Shown here: positions 42,490 to 51,187 of the stretch, one piece after another
Layout of the letters: the number at the start of each line of letters is the position of its first letter
Position numbering within the stretch: position 1 is the stretch's first letter
NCBI RefSeq assembly: GCF_900105055.1
Contig: NZ_FNTA01000004.1
Location: 1,116,001 to 1,180,000 of the forward strand
From: Amycolatopsis lurida
GTDB taxonomy: Bacteria > Actinomycetota > Actinomycetes > Mycobacteriales > Pseudonocardiaceae
Direction: 5' to 3'
DNA length: 64,000 nt
Translations under genes and position numbers: made by a program
Notes under the pieces: model-generated
The model's database searches: none
Told to the model about the DNA's origin: nothing
The model's input: only the letters and a program-made list of their open reading frames with translations

Positions 42490-44094
42490 GTGATCACAGT
42501 GTCCTCCCTGACTACTCAGACGACCCCTGGCGCTTCCCTGCGGCATGTCCTCGCCACCCTTGGGGAACCGCTGGTCAGGGTGCTCGCGGCCCCGGGCGGG
42601 CTCGGTGTCGGCGTGGAGGAGGTCGTCATCCACGATCCGGAGGATCCGCCCGACGCCCATCCGGGTGACCTCGTCCTGGTGATCGGCGCTCGCGGACGCT
42701 CCGCCGCGGGTGCGATCCGGGCGGCGGCGCGGTCCGGCGCGGCCGCCGTCGCGGTCAAGAACGGCATGGCCGTCGTGAACGTCGCGGCCGACGCGGGGAT
42801 CGCGCTGATCGAAGTCGGCCACGAAGCGCGCTGGGAACAGGTCGAAGCCCTGGCCAGGGGCGTCGTCGACGCCGCTCGCGCAGGTGGCGAGGCGGACAGC
42901 GGCGAGGTCCTTGGCGATCTGTTCTCACTAGCGCAGACCATCGCGACCCTGACCGGCGGCCTGGTCAGCATCGAGGACACCGCGAGCCGCGTGCTGGCCT
43001 ATTCGCGGGCGGGCGACGAGGTGGACGAGCTGCGCAGGCTTTCCATCCTCGGCCGCGAAGGCCCGGAACGCTATCTCGCGATGCTGCGCGAATGGGGCGT
43101 TTACCAGCGTCTTCGCGCCGGTGAAGGCATCGTCCGCATCGACGAACGGCCCGATCTCGGCATCCGGCGGCGGATCGCGGCCGGGATCCACGCCGGATCG
43201 CAGCCGCTGGGCACGATCTGGGTCCAGGAGGGCGCGCATCCGCTCACCGAAAGCGCGGAGGTCGCCCTGCTCGGCGCCAGCCGCGCGCTCGCGCCGCAGC
43301 TGATCCGGCACCGGACGCTGCCCAGCCCGGAACTCCGCTTGCGCGAGGATCTGCTGGCGGGGCTGCTCGACGGCCGACTCGACGCCGAGTCCGTCGCCGA
43401 CGACATCGGCGCGGACCCCGGGAAACCCGCCATGGTGCTGGCGTTCTCGCTCCCCCGCGACCGGGCCGCGACCGACCGGCAGCTCCGGCGCGCGGAGCTG
43501 GTGCACCTGATCACCGTGCACACCGCCGCGTACCGGCGGAGCGCGCTGGTGAGCGTGATCGGCGGCCGGGTCTACGCGCTCCTTCCCGACCTCCCCGAGC
43601 ACGCCGAACCGCGGATCCTGACGCTGGCCAAGGAGATCGCCGGTACCGCGCGACGGCATCTCGACGTCCGGGTGCGCGCGGCGCTGGGCGGTGTGGTCCC
43701 CAGCCTCTCCGACGCGGCGGCCTCGCGTGGCGACGCGGACCGTGTACTGGCGACGATGGCGCGCGGGCACGGGACCGCGGACGTCGCCTCGCTGGCCGAC
43801 GTCCGGGCCGAGGTCCTGCTCTCGGAGGTGCTCGCGTTCCTCGGCGAGCAGCCGAGGATCCGCGATCCTCGGCTGACCGAACTGGTCGCCCACGACGCCG
43901 AGCACGGCGGCATCCTGGTGCCCGCCGTGCTCGCCTATCTCGACGCGTTCGGCGACGTCCGGAAGGCGGCGCGCGAGCTGAACATCCACCCGAACACGGT
44001 CCGCTACCGGGTGCGCCGCGCCGGCGAGGTGTGCGGGATCGATCTCGACGACCCCGCGCAACGCATCCTCACCCAGCTTCTGTTGCGCCTCTAG
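42490..44094 (+). CDS. PucR/CdaR family regulator, probable proline-catabolism activator
   Basis: A 534-residue regulator: N-terminal PucR-like sensory part (about 1-150), a GGDEF-like CdaR middle domain, and a C-terminal helix-turn-helix AYLDAFGDVRKAARELNIHPNTVRYRVRRAGEVCGIDL (about 480-520). This type often activates a divergent catabolic operon in response to the substrate; PruR/PutR-type regulators of proline use are known in actinobacteria. Position opposite pruA-putB supports that. The GTG at 42490 or at 42499 may be the start. Confidence 0.85.
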   Translation: MITVSSLTTQTTPGASLRHVLATLGEPLVRVLAAPGGLGVGVEEVVIHDPEDPPDAHPGDLVLVIGARGRSAAGAIRAAARSGAAAVAVKNGMAVVNVAADAGIALIEVGHEARWEQVEALARGVVDAARAGGEADSGEVLGDLFSLAQTIATLTGGLVSIEDTASRVLAYSRAGDEVDELRRLSILGREGPERYLAMLREWGVYQRLRAGEGIVRIDERPDLGIRRRIAAGIHAGSQPLGTIWVQEGAHPLTESAEVALLGASRALAPQLIRHRTLPSPELRLREDLLAGLLDGRLDAESVADDIGADPGKPAMVLAFSLPRDRAATDRQLRRAELVHLITVHTAAYRRSALVSVIGGRVYALLPDLPEHAEPRILTLAKEIAGTARRHLDVRVRAALGGVVPSLSDAAASRGDADRVLATMARGHGTADVASLADVRAEVLLSEVLAFLGEQPRIRDPRLTELVAHDAEHGGILVPAVLAYLDAFGDVRKAARELNIHPNTVRYRVRRAGEVCGIDLDDPAQRILTQLLLRL

Positions 44095-44133
44095 GGTTTC
44101 CCTGCCCGCTTCGAGAGGGCGAAACGCGCCGGA

Positions 44134-44370
44134 TCAGGCCAGGATCAGGCTGAACCGCCGGTTCTGGACGTCCAGCTTGTCCAGCCGTACCACGACGGCC
44201 GCCCCGGCGGCGAGCGGGCCGGTTCCGCCGACGGTCGGCAACAGCCCTTCCATCCCGGGGGCCACTTCGACGAACGCGCCGAACGGGAGCACCCGCGTGA
44301 CGACGCCGTCCAGAACGCCGCCATCGGCGTGCGCGGTGACGAAAGCCCGCCAGTTTTCGGTGGGAGACAT
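44134..44370 (-). CDS. Single S1-domain RNA-binding protein, 78 residues
   Basis: A small protein consisting almost only of an S1/OB domain: GGVLDGVVTRVLPFGAFVEVAPGMEGLLP, then GAAVVVRLDKLDVQNRRFSLIL. The start at 44370 is fixed by a very strong ribosome site, GGAGAGGAGGTG, 6 bases upstream. It lacks the long partner domains of ribosomal protein S1 and may bind RNA or the ribosome as a stand-alone unit. It is convergent with the PucR gene. Confidence 0.82.
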   Translation of the reverse strand: MSPTENWRAFVTAHADGGVLDGVVTRVLPFGAFVEVAPGMEGLLPTVGGTGPLAAGAAVVVRLDKLDVQNRRFSLILA

Positions 44371-44526
44371 GCGATTCACCTCCTCTCCATGCATGGTCCA
44401 CAGCTCAGGACACATACGGGAGAAGGTGGGCCGCGGGCCCACGCGGAGCTCAAGCGGAAGCCGGGGAACCCGTCCGCTCACGGCACGAGGCCGACCCGGC
44501 AGTCATGGCCGTGACCCTAGCAAAAC

Positions 44527-45567
44527 TCACGACGCCGCGGCCAGGCTCCGAAGCCCGGCGACCTCGGCCAGCGCGCGATAGGAATCCAGCCGCTCCGTCT
44601 GGTCGAAAGTGCTGGTGGTCACCAGGATCTCGTCGGCTCCGGTCGTGGCGGCGAGCTCGGCCAGCCGGTCGCCGATCTCGTCCGGGGTGCCGGCGAGCTG
44701 ACCGTCGAGCGCCCGGTCCAGCCGCTCCCGGTCGCGGTCCGACAGCGGACCGGCGAGGATCTCTTCCACCGGGGCCAACGGCGGGAAGACGCCGTGCGTC
44801 CGCGAGTAGACCGTCGACCACGCTTCGGGGATCAGCAACCGCCGTGCCCGTTCGGCCGTCTCGGCGACCGCGATCGCCGTGGACACCACGACGTACGGCC
44901 GCGACGCCCGCGCGGACGGGCGGAACCCGGCGCGGTACCCCTCGATGGCTTCGAGCATCGGTCCCTCACCCCGGACCGGCGCGATCACCAGCGGCAGCCC
45001 CAGTTCCGCGGCCAGCCGCGCCCCGGCGCCGGTGGCCAGCAGGAACGCGGGCACACGCAGGCCTTCCGCGGGGATGGCGTGCACACCCGGATACGTCGTC
45101 TGATCGCCCGCGAGGAAGCCCAGCAGCTCGCGAACCTGGTCACCGAAGCGATCGGCGTCGTCCTTGTCGTGCCCGAGCGCCTGCCGGACCCCGCCGGTGA
45201 ACCCGACCGAACGCCCCAGCCCCATGTCGATCCGGCCGGGGAAGAGCGATTCGAGTACACCGAACTGTTCCGCGACCACGAGCGGCCGGTGGTTCGGCAG
45301 CATCACGCCGCCCGTGCCGACCCGGATCCGTTCGGTCGCCGAAGCGATGGCGGCCGCCAGCACCGTCGGCGCCGAACCGGCGACGCCGGGCACGCTGTGG
45401 TGTTCGGAGACCCAGAACCGGTGATAACCGAGCGCTTCGATGTCCCGCGCGAAGGCGACCGTGTCCCGCAGGGCGCGGGGCGCGTCGCCGCCGCGGCGGG
45501 TCGGGGACCGGTCCAGTACCGAAAGCGTGATCACCTTCGGGTCAACGCGCCCGGACCGGGCGGGCAT
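44527..45567 (-). CDS. LLM-class flavin-dependent oxidoreductase
   Basis: A 346-residue luciferase-like monooxygenase of the MsnO8 group: ITLSVLDRSPTRRGGDAPRALRDTVAFARDIEALGYHRFWVSEHHSVPGVAGSAP is the family N-terminus, followed by IRVGTGGVMLPNHRPLVVAEQFGVLESLFPGRIDMGLGRS. The HHSVPGVA block is the classic signature. It is probably FMN-dependent and acts on an unknown small molecule. The first 11 residues may be an over-extension; the GTG at 45534 (VITLSV) is an alternative start. Confidence 0.88.
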   Translation of the reverse strand: MPARSGRVDPKVITLSVLDRSPTRRGGDAPRALRDTVAFARDIEALGYHRFWVSEHHSVPGVAGSAPTVLAAAIASATERIRVGTGGVMLPNHRPLVVAEQFGVLESLFPGRIDMGLGRSVGFTGGVRQALGHDKDDADRFGDQVRELLGFLAGDQTTYPGVHAIPAEGLRVPAFLLATGAGARLAAELGLPLVIAPVRGEGPMLEAIEGYRAGFRPSARASRPYVVVSTAIAVAETAERARRLLIPEAWSTVYSRTHGVFPPLAPVEEILAGPLSDRDRERLDRALDGQLAGTPDEIGDRLAELAATTGADEILVTTSTFDQTERLDSYRALAEVAGLRSLAAAS

Positions 45568-45574
45568 TCCCCGC

Positions 45575-45967
45575 TCAGGGGCGCCAGCGCTCGCTGTAGT
45601 CCGGGTGGTCGGCGTGCGGCAGGGCCAGCAGCCGCAGGGTCAGGCACCAGTTCGTCCCCGCCTCGTCGGCGGGCACATGGCAGGTCTCGCACCAGTACTC
45701 GTTGCCGTACAAGGGGAATCCGGGCACCTTCTCCGAGACCGTGGTGCGGTGCGCCTGCAGGAGCCGCCGGGTCGCCTCGATCTCGTTGATCATCTGATTG
45801 ACCGTGTCGAGTTCGAGGTCGTTGAGCGAACGGATCTTCTTTTCGATGACGACCTTGGTCTCACCGCGGGTGAGCGATTCGTTGATCTCGGTTTTCTTGA
45901 CCGCCTGCATGATCAACGCCTGGCGTTGCCCCACACGCGCGGCGAGAAAGGCGATCAGGTCGTCCAC
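45575..45967 (-). CDS. DUF6221-like protein
   Basis: A 130-residue protein. An N-terminal helical part (MDDLIAFLAARVGQRQALIMQAV, with a charged coiled-coil-like stretch to about residue 70) is followed by EYWCETCHVPADEAGTNWCLTLRLLALPHADHPDYSERWRP. The last part, with a CxxC and W-C-LTLRLLALPHADHPDYxExWRP, is what I associate with DUF6221. Function unknown. A zinc site at CETC plus the later Cys is possible. It starts 8 bp from the LLM gene. Confidence 0.65.
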   Translation of the reverse strand: MDDLIAFLAARVGQRQALIMQAVKKTEINESLTRGETKVVIEKKIRSLNDLELDTVNQMINEIEATRRLLQAHRTTVSEKVPGFPLYGNEYWCETCHVPADEAGTNWCLTLRLLALPHADHPDYSERWRP

Positions 45968-46218
45968 GGATACTCCTTCGTCCTCCCCCAGCCTAGTGTT
46001 CGGTGGGAATTGTCGCTGGCAGGAAGACCTGCGTTACGGCTGAGTCCCACGCGTCACACAGTCTCGTATCGATCCACCGCGCGACGGTGACTGGTTTCTG
46101 GATCGACATGAAAGCGCAATCACTCCGGGAGCAAAACGAAGGAAAGAACGACCGCCGGGACGAAATGGTCACCGAGCACGCACACGTCGTCACGAAAGGC
46201 GTTCCGGTCCGGAAGCCG
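45968..46218. other. Intergenic, nothing recognised
   Basis: The 250 bp between the DUF6221-like gene and the end of the LigD polymerase gene are somewhat AT-richer than the surroundings. I see no gene, hairpin or known site. Confidence 0.5.
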
Positions 46219-47244
46219 TCAGGTGTCGTCCCGTGCCTTGCTCGGCTGGACGCGCTTCGGCTCGCCGGGCATCTTCGGGTAGTCCGGCGGATACGGCATC
46301 TCGCCGACGCCGTGGTCACGCTCGTCCCGCGCGTACCACTCCAGCAGCGTCTCGATGCCGAAAGCCCGCTCGTCCATCGGCGCGTGCAGGTCGCCGCGCT
46401 CGGCGTAGAAGGCGCCGGCGGTGAGGACATCGAAGTCGTCCGGGTCGACCTCGGTCAGCAGATCCCAGGTCAGCGGCGTCGACACCGTCGCCCGCTGGGT
46501 GCCGCGGACCGACCAGGCCGACGCCACCGTGCGGTCGCGGGCGGCCTGGTTGTAGTCGATGAAGACCCTGCCGCCGCGCTCTTCCTTCCACCACGCGATG
46601 GTCGCCCTGTCCGGGATCCGGCGTTCGACCTCGCGACCCAGCGCGATCACCGCGTGCCGGACCTCGATGAAGTCCCACTCCGGCCGGATCCGCACCAGGA
46701 CGTGCACGCCGCGGCCACCCGAGGTCTTCGGGTAGCCGACCAGCCCCGCCGAGTCGAGCACCTCGCGCACCACGCCCGCGACCTCGACCGCGTCGGCGAA
46801 GCCCGCCTCGTCCGGCGGGTCCACGTCGATACGGAGTTCGTCGGGATGGTCGACGTCGGGCCGCCGCACCGGCCAGGGGTGGAAGTCGAAGGTGCCCAGG
46901 TTCGCCGCCCAGGCGAACACGGCGGGCTCGGTCGGGCAGACCTCCTCGGCCGTCCGGCCGGACGGGAAGGTGATCTTCGCGGTCTCCACCCACTCCGGGG
47001 CGCCCTTCGGCACGCGCTTGGCGTAGAACCACTCGCCCTCGACGCCGTCGACGTAGCGCTTCAGCGTCGTCGGCCGCTCCCCGATCGCGCGCAGCAGAGG
47101 CTCTCCGACCGCGACGTAGTGCTCCACGACCTGGCGCTTCGTGATCCCCCTCGCCGGGAAGTACACCTTGTCCGGGCTGGACACGCGGACCTTGCGCCCG
47201 CCCGCTTCGACCTCGATCGGTTCACCGTTCTTGGGCATGCGCAC
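46219..47244 (-). CDS. LigD-type polymerase/primase domain, stand-alone
   Basis: A 341-residue archaeo-eukaryotic-primase-like polymerase, corresponding to the LigD PolDom alone. Blocks: VSSPDKVYFPARGITKRQVVEHYVAVGE, TTLKRYVDGVEGEWFYAKRVP, HPDELRIDVDPPD with the catalytic DxD, TSGGRGVHVLVRI with the catalytic His, and RVFIDYNQAARDRTVASAWSVR. Such proteins extend DNA ends in non-homologous end joining. No ligase or nuclease domain is attached and no Ku gene is seen in this window; ligC at 36178 is a possible partner. Confidence 0.9.
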   Translation of the reverse strand: MRMPKNGEPIEVEAGGRKVRVSSPDKVYFPARGITKRQVVEHYVAVGEPLLRAIGERPTTLKRYVDGVEGEWFYAKRVPKGAPEWVETAKITFPSGRTAEEVCPTEPAVFAWAANLGTFDFHPWPVRRPDVDHPDELRIDVDPPDEAGFADAVEVAGVVREVLDSAGLVGYPKTSGGRGVHVLVRIRPEWDFIEVRHAVIALGREVERRIPDRATIAWWKEERGGRVFIDYNQAARDRTVASAWSVRGTQRATVSTPLTWDLLTEVDPDDFDVLTAGAFYAERGDLHAPMDERAFGIETLLEWYARDERDHGVGEMPYPPDYPKMPGEPKRVQPSKARDDT

Positions 47245-47257
47245 ACGGTATCGCCGA

Positions 47258-47824
47258 TCAGGGCCGGGGATCGGTCTTCAGGATTGCCATCGTGACGACG
47301 TCATGCCACTCGCCGTCCCACCACAGCGCTTCCCGCTGGAGCCCCTCACGGACGAACCCGGCCTTCTCGTAAGCTCGCTGGGCCCGCGGATTGTAGTCGA
47401 AGACCTCCAGCGAGACACGATGCAGGCCGACGACGTCGAACGCGTAGTCCAGCAGCAGCCTGGTCGCCTCGGTGCCATAGCCCTTGCCGAAGAACTCCGG
47501 CCCGTTCAGCGCGATGCGGAACGACGCGGAGCGATTGTCCTTGTCGATGTCGGTGAGCGCGAGATCGCCGACGTGCGCGCGATCCTCCTTGCGCACGATC
47601 GCGTAGTCCGCCCTGTCGTCCAGGCCGGTCCGCCCGGCGAGCCAGGTCCGGATCTGCTCGGGGGTGAACCGGGTGTGCGTCCCGGTCAGCCGGATGGTTT
47701 CGGGCTCCTGCAAGGCCTTCCACGCGGTCTCGAAGTAGGTTTCGTCGAGCTGCGTGAGCACGACGTGCCCGCCGGTCAGTTCGGGCTGCGTCCGCAGCGC
47801 CTCGGTGTCGATCACACCGGACAC
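47258..47824 (-). CDS. GNAT family N-acetyltransferase (RimJ/RimL type)
   Basis: A 188-residue acetyltransferase. The GNAT core is visible: RFTPEQIRTWLAGRTG, VGDLALTDIDKDNRSASFRIAL, then the acetyl-CoA loop EFFGKGYGTEATRLLLDYAFDVVGLHRVSLEVFDYNPRAQRAYEKAGFVREG. It resembles the ribosomal-protein and small-molecule acetyltransferases of the RimL group. The substrate is unknown. It ends 13 bp from the LigD polymerase gene on the same strand and starts 15 bp from the divergent TVP38 gene. Confidence 0.88.
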   Translation of the reverse strand: MSGVIDTEALRTQPELTGGHVVLTQLDETYFETAWKALQEPETIRLTGTHTRFTPEQIRTWLAGRTGLDDRADYAIVRKEDRAHVGDLALTDIDKDNRSASFRIALNGPEFFGKGYGTEATRLLLDYAFDVVGLHRVSLEVFDYNPRAQRAYEKAGFVREGLQREALWWDGEWHDVVTMAILKTDPRP

Positions 47825-47839
47825 GGTACGGTTGACGCG

Positions 47840-48526
47840 GTGTCCGGCCGTACCAAATTAATCCTCGCGCTCACCGTGCTCGCCCTTTTCGTGGCGGCCG
47901 CGGTCCTGCTGCCGATCCCGGGTCCGGCCGGGCTGCGGGCCTGGGCGGCCGAGACCGGCCCGGCCACCCCACTCGTGTTCTTCCTGGTCTATTCGATCCT
48001 GACCGTGGCACCGATCCCGCGCACCGTGTTCAACCTGGCGGGCGGGTTGCTGCTCGGCGCCACCACGGGCATCGTCGTCGGCATCCTGGCGACCACGGTC
48101 GCGTCGGCGCTCTCGTTCGCTCTTTCGAGGGCACTCGGCCGCGATCTGGTCACCCGGCACCTGCACCGGGCGAAGGTCCGCGCGGTCAACGAGCGACTTT
48201 CGGACGGCGGCGTCTTGGCGATCACCTCCTTAAGGCTGATCCCGATGGTGCCGTTCGCTCCGTTCAGTTACCTGTGCGGAGTGTCATCGGTCCGTTTCGC
48301 CCCGTATCTGATCGGGACCGCGCTCGGCAGCCTCCCGGGAACGGTCGCGGTCGTCGTCCTCGGTGACGCGCTGACCGGGGAAACACCGCCCGCCCTGCTG
48401 ATCTGTTACGCCGTGTTCGCCGCGGCGGGGGCCATCGGGCTGGTGAAGGTCTTCCGGCGCAAAGCCCTGCCGGTGCCCGATCCGAGCGAGGAAGAAGAAT
48501 CGCCCGCCTCCGCACCGGCGAGCTGA
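47840..48526 (+). CDS. TVP38/TMEM64 (DedA-like, SNARE-associated) membrane protein
   Basis: A 228-residue polytopic protein: N-terminal helix LILALTVLALFVAAAVLL, then the VTT domain with VAPIPRTVFNLAGGLLLGATTGIVVGILATTVASALSFALSRALGRD, and SLRLIPMVPFAPFSYLCGVSSVRFAPYLIGTALGSLPGTVAVVVLG. This family includes lipid scramblase-like proteins of undecaprenyl or phospholipid traffic. The GTG at 47840 is very near the divergent GNAT start. Confidence 0.85.
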   Translation: MSGRTKLILALTVLALFVAAAVLLPIPGPAGLRAWAAETGPATPLVFFLVYSILTVAPIPRTVFNLAGGLLLGATTGIVVGILATTVASALSFALSRALGRDLVTRHLHRAKVRAVNERLSDGGVLAITSLRLIPMVPFAPFSYLCGVSSVRFAPYLIGTALGSLPGTVAVVVLGDALTGETPPALLICYAVFAAAGAIGLVKVFRRKALPVPDPSEEEESPASAPAS

Positions 48527-48611
48527 CGGGGAGCCGAAACCGCCGCCCGCTACACTCGATCGGGTGCGCGGGACCTGTCAGGCCGCGTAGCGCCACCATC
48601 ACCCGGAGAAT

Positions 48612-50297
48612 GTGTCAGGAGCAGTCGCCATCGACACCGGTCAGCTGATCGCTGGGCACTATCGCCTGGTCGAGCAAATTGGTAGCGGTGCCATGGGGGT
48701 GGTCTGGCGTGCCATCGATGTCCGCCTCGAGCGCTCGGTGGCGGTCAAGCAGATCCTCCCGCAGCCGGGTGTCTCCGAGGCCGAACGCGACAACATGCGC
48801 CAGCGCGCCATGCGCGAGGCGAAGAACGCGGCCCGGTTCCAGCATCCGAACGCGATCGTGGTGTTCGACATCGCCGAGCACGGCGGCGATCCCTGCCTGG
48901 TGATGGAGTACCTGAACGGCCCGAGTCTCTCGGCGATCATCTCCGAGGAAGGCACGCTGCCGCTCGGGCGCGTCGCGAAGATCGGCGAGCAGGTCGCGTC
49001 GGCGCTGGTGGCCGCGCACCGCGCCGGGATCGTGCACCGCGACGTCAAACCGGGCAACATCCTGATCGACGAGGCCGGTACCGCGAAGATCACCGACTTC
49101 GGCATCTCCCGCGCCGCCGGCGACATGACGCTCACCCAGACCGGCCTGATCGGCGGCACCCCGGCGTATCTCGCGCCCGAGCTGGCGCGCGGCTCCGACC
49201 CGGTGCCCAGCTCCGACGTCTTCGCGCTCGGCGCGACGCTCTACCAGGCGATCGAGGGCCAGACCCCGTACGGGAACAGCTCGAACCAGCTGGCGCTGCT
49301 GTACGCGGCGGCGAACGGCCAGATCAACCCGCCGCAGCAGGCGGGCCCCGCGACGGCGCTGCTGATGAGCCTCCTGCGCACCGAGCCGACCGAGCGCCCG
49401 ACCATGGCCGAGGCCAGGGAACGTCTCGCCGCACTGGCGGCGAACGAGTCCGGCGCGGGCATGGCCGCGTCGCCGCGGCTCTTCGGAGCGGGCGGCGGTA
49501 GACAGCCCGCCGTGCCCGACACCCCGGGACACGGCATCCCCGGCGGAGAGCGGCCGCCGTGGCAGCGGACCGACAAGCCCGCCGAGTCCGCCGCGGGCGC
49601 TCCCCCGGCTCCGGCCAAGACCCACACGCCGACGGCCGCCTTCATCCCGATGCGCTCGCCGTCCGCCCCGCCGAACACGCCGCCACGTCCGGTCGCCGCG
49701 ATGAGCCCGCCGCCGTCCGCGGCCGCTCCGATGCGGCCGTCCCAGGCCAAGCCCGCCGACGCCAAACGCAAGGCCGTCCTGTTCGCGGGCGCCGGTGCCG
49801 CCGTCGTGGTGGTCGCCGTGATCGTGTTCCTGGTCCTCAATTCGGGCAACGGGAGCGACAACCAGGGCGGCAACAACGCCGGGGCGAACCCGCAGACCAG
49901 TGTCTCTGCGCCGCCGAAGAGCGGCTCGTCTTCGTCGCGGCCCGCGCCCGCGGGCTTGGGGAAAACCCCGAGTGAGAAGGTCACCAGCTACTCCAGCGTG
50001 GGGCAATTCCTGCTGGACTTCTTTGACACCGACAAGATCGGAACGTCCGCGAGCTGGAACAAGCTCACGGAGGCCGCGAAAGAGGTCTACGGCTCGGAGC
50101 AGGCTTTCGCCGAGTACTGGAGCACTCACAAGGTCACCGGTGCCGACACCGCGCGAGCGGACAGCGGCGGCGGAAACCCTGATGGCTCGATCGACATGAA
50201 CATCACGCTCAACAAGGGACCGCGGCCGGCGCTGCGCGTGGTCCAGGTCGGCGGCCAGTACTACATCGACGCCGACACGCGAGTACTCGGCAACTGA
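48612..50297 (+). CDS. Membrane-anchored Ser/Thr protein kinase (Pkn type)
   Basis: A 561-residue kinase. The kinase domain covers about 14-275: GSGAMGVVWRA loop, ATP lysine K46 in SVAVKQILP, catalytic HRDVKPGN with D144, DFG at 162-164. A Pro/Ala-rich linker (about 285-385) leads to a membrane helix (about 388-410). A 150-residue extracellular region follows with a Gly/Asn/Ser-rich spacer, then SYSSVGQFLLDFFDTDKIGTSASWNKL. There are no PASTA repeats. The outer domain may sense a signal. The gene is monocistronic. Confidence 0.93.
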   Translation: MSGAVAIDTGQLIAGHYRLVEQIGSGAMGVVWRAIDVRLERSVAVKQILPQPGVSEAERDNMRQRAMREAKNAARFQHPNAIVVFDIAEHGGDPCLVMEYLNGPSLSAIISEEGTLPLGRVAKIGEQVASALVAAHRAGIVHRDVKPGNILIDEAGTAKITDFGISRAAGDMTLTQTGLIGGTPAYLAPELARGSDPVPSSDVFALGATLYQAIEGQTPYGNSSNQLALLYAAANGQINPPQQAGPATALLMSLLRTEPTERPTMAEARERLAALAANESGAGMAASPRLFGAGGGRQPAVPDTPGHGIPGGERPPWQRTDKPAESAAGAPPAPAKTHTPTAAFIPMRSPSAPPNTPPRPVAAMSPPPSAAAPMRPSQAKPADAKRKAVLFAGAGAAVVVVAVIVFLVLNSGNGSDNQGGNNAGANPQTSVSAPPKSGSSSSRPAPAGLGKTPSEKVTSYSSVGQFLLDFFDTDKIGTSASWNKLTEAAKEVYGSEQAFAEYWSTHKVTGADTARADSGGGNPDGSIDMNITLNKGPRPALRVVQVGGQYYIDADTRVLGN

Positions 50298-50370
50298 CGC
50301 AGCGTGGCGGTGGTGAGACCCGCCTCGCCGGTGGTAGGCCAATCGCCGCTCGTGGCTTACTGTTGCCGGT

Positions 50371-50676
50371 ATGGCCGATAGCGGACCTTTCGGACCTGGC
50401 CAGAATCCTCGCTTCCAGGAGGATCTGGTAGGCCTCGACCCGTACGATCCCGAAGCCCGTGCCTTCGCCGAGCATCTGGACCGCATCGAACGCTGCGGCC
50501 CGAATTTCACCGTGGAAGCCTGTCTCGACGGTGTCTCCGATTTCGCCGACTCCAGCAACCGGATCGGCGGTCTGCGCTGGTGGATTTCGGCACTGGTCGT
50601 GATCCTCATCGTGCTCGGCGTGATGGTCACCGCATGGGACATCATCGGCCGGGCCATCGCGTGGCTCGCGGGGTAA
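50371..50676 (+). CDS. Hypothetical single-pass membrane protein, 101 residues
   Basis: A small acidic protein (GLDPYDPEARAFAEHLDRIERCGPNFTVEACLDGVSDFADSSNRIGG) with one C-terminal membrane helix (WWISALVVILIVLGVMVTAWDIIGRAIAWLAG). It has two Cys in the soluble part. It is 74 bp after the kinase gene and 1 bp before msrB on the same strand. I do not recognise a named family. Codon use agrees with real coding. Confidence 0.75.
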   Translation: MADSGPFGPGQNPRFQEDLVGLDPYDPEARAFAEHLDRIERCGPNFTVEACLDGVSDFADSSNRIGGLRWWISALVVILIVLGVMVTAWDIIGRAIAWLAG

Positions 50677-50677
50677 C

Positions 50678-51118
50678 GTGGAACCGGTGAAAGGCATGAA
50701 ACCCGTTGTCGGAGCCACACCCCGCGTGGTCAAGTCCGAGCAGGAATGGCGGGAACAGCTCAGCCCCGACGAGTACGCCGTGCTCCGCCAGGCGGGCACC
50801 GAGCGCCCCTTCACCGGTGAGTACACCGATGAGAAGACCACCGGGGTCTACCAGTGCCGTGCCTGTGGCGCCGAACTGTTCCGCAGCGACACGAAATTCG
50901 AGAGCCACTGTGGCTGGCCGTCGTTCTACGACCCGGCCGACACCGACGCCGTCCTCCTCCGTGAGGACACCACCATGGGGATGCGCCGCATCGAGGTGCT
51001 GTGCAAGTCGTGCCACAGCCACCTCGGGCACGTCTTCGAAGGCGAGGGCTACGCCACGCCGACGGATCAGCGGTACTGCATCAACTCGATCTCGCTGAAG
51101 CTCGTTCCCGAGTCGTAA
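50678..51118 (+). CDS. msrB: Peptide-methionine (R)-S-oxide reductase
   Basis: A 146-residue MsrB (140 from the ATG at 50696, which may be the true start). Zinc cysteines are C60/C63 (QCRAC) and C109/C112 (CKSC). Catalytic Cys134 stands in QRYCINSISL, with ESHCGWPSF and HLGHVFEGEG as family blocks. It repairs methionine-R-sulfoxide in proteins using thioredoxin. It is cytoplasmic. Confidence 0.95.
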   Translation: MEPVKGMKPVVGATPRVVKSEQEWREQLSPDEYAVLRQAGTERPFTGEYTDEKTTGVYQCRACGAELFRSDTKFESHCGWPSFYDPADTDAVLLREDTTMGMRRIEVLCKSCHSHLGHVFEGEGYATPTDQRYCINSISLKLVPES

Positions 51119-51133
51119 CCGACCGAAGCGAAC

Positions 51134-51183
51134 CACCGCCCTCCCCGACGCGTTCATGGTGAACAACGTCAGGGAGGGCGGTG
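51134..51183 (+). promoter_or_regulatory. 50-nt hairpin burying the ribosome site of the first Cys-tail gene
   Basis: The stem is CACCGCCCTCCC with GGGAGGGCGGTG (12 bp), then GACG/CGTC and GTTCA/TGAAC with small internal mismatches and a TGG loop. Its 3' arm contains GGGAGGG, the only purine-rich candidate ribosome site for the ATG at 51188. It could serve both as msrB terminator and as translational switch for the cluster downstream. Confidence 0.65.
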
Positions 51184-51187
51184 TCGT

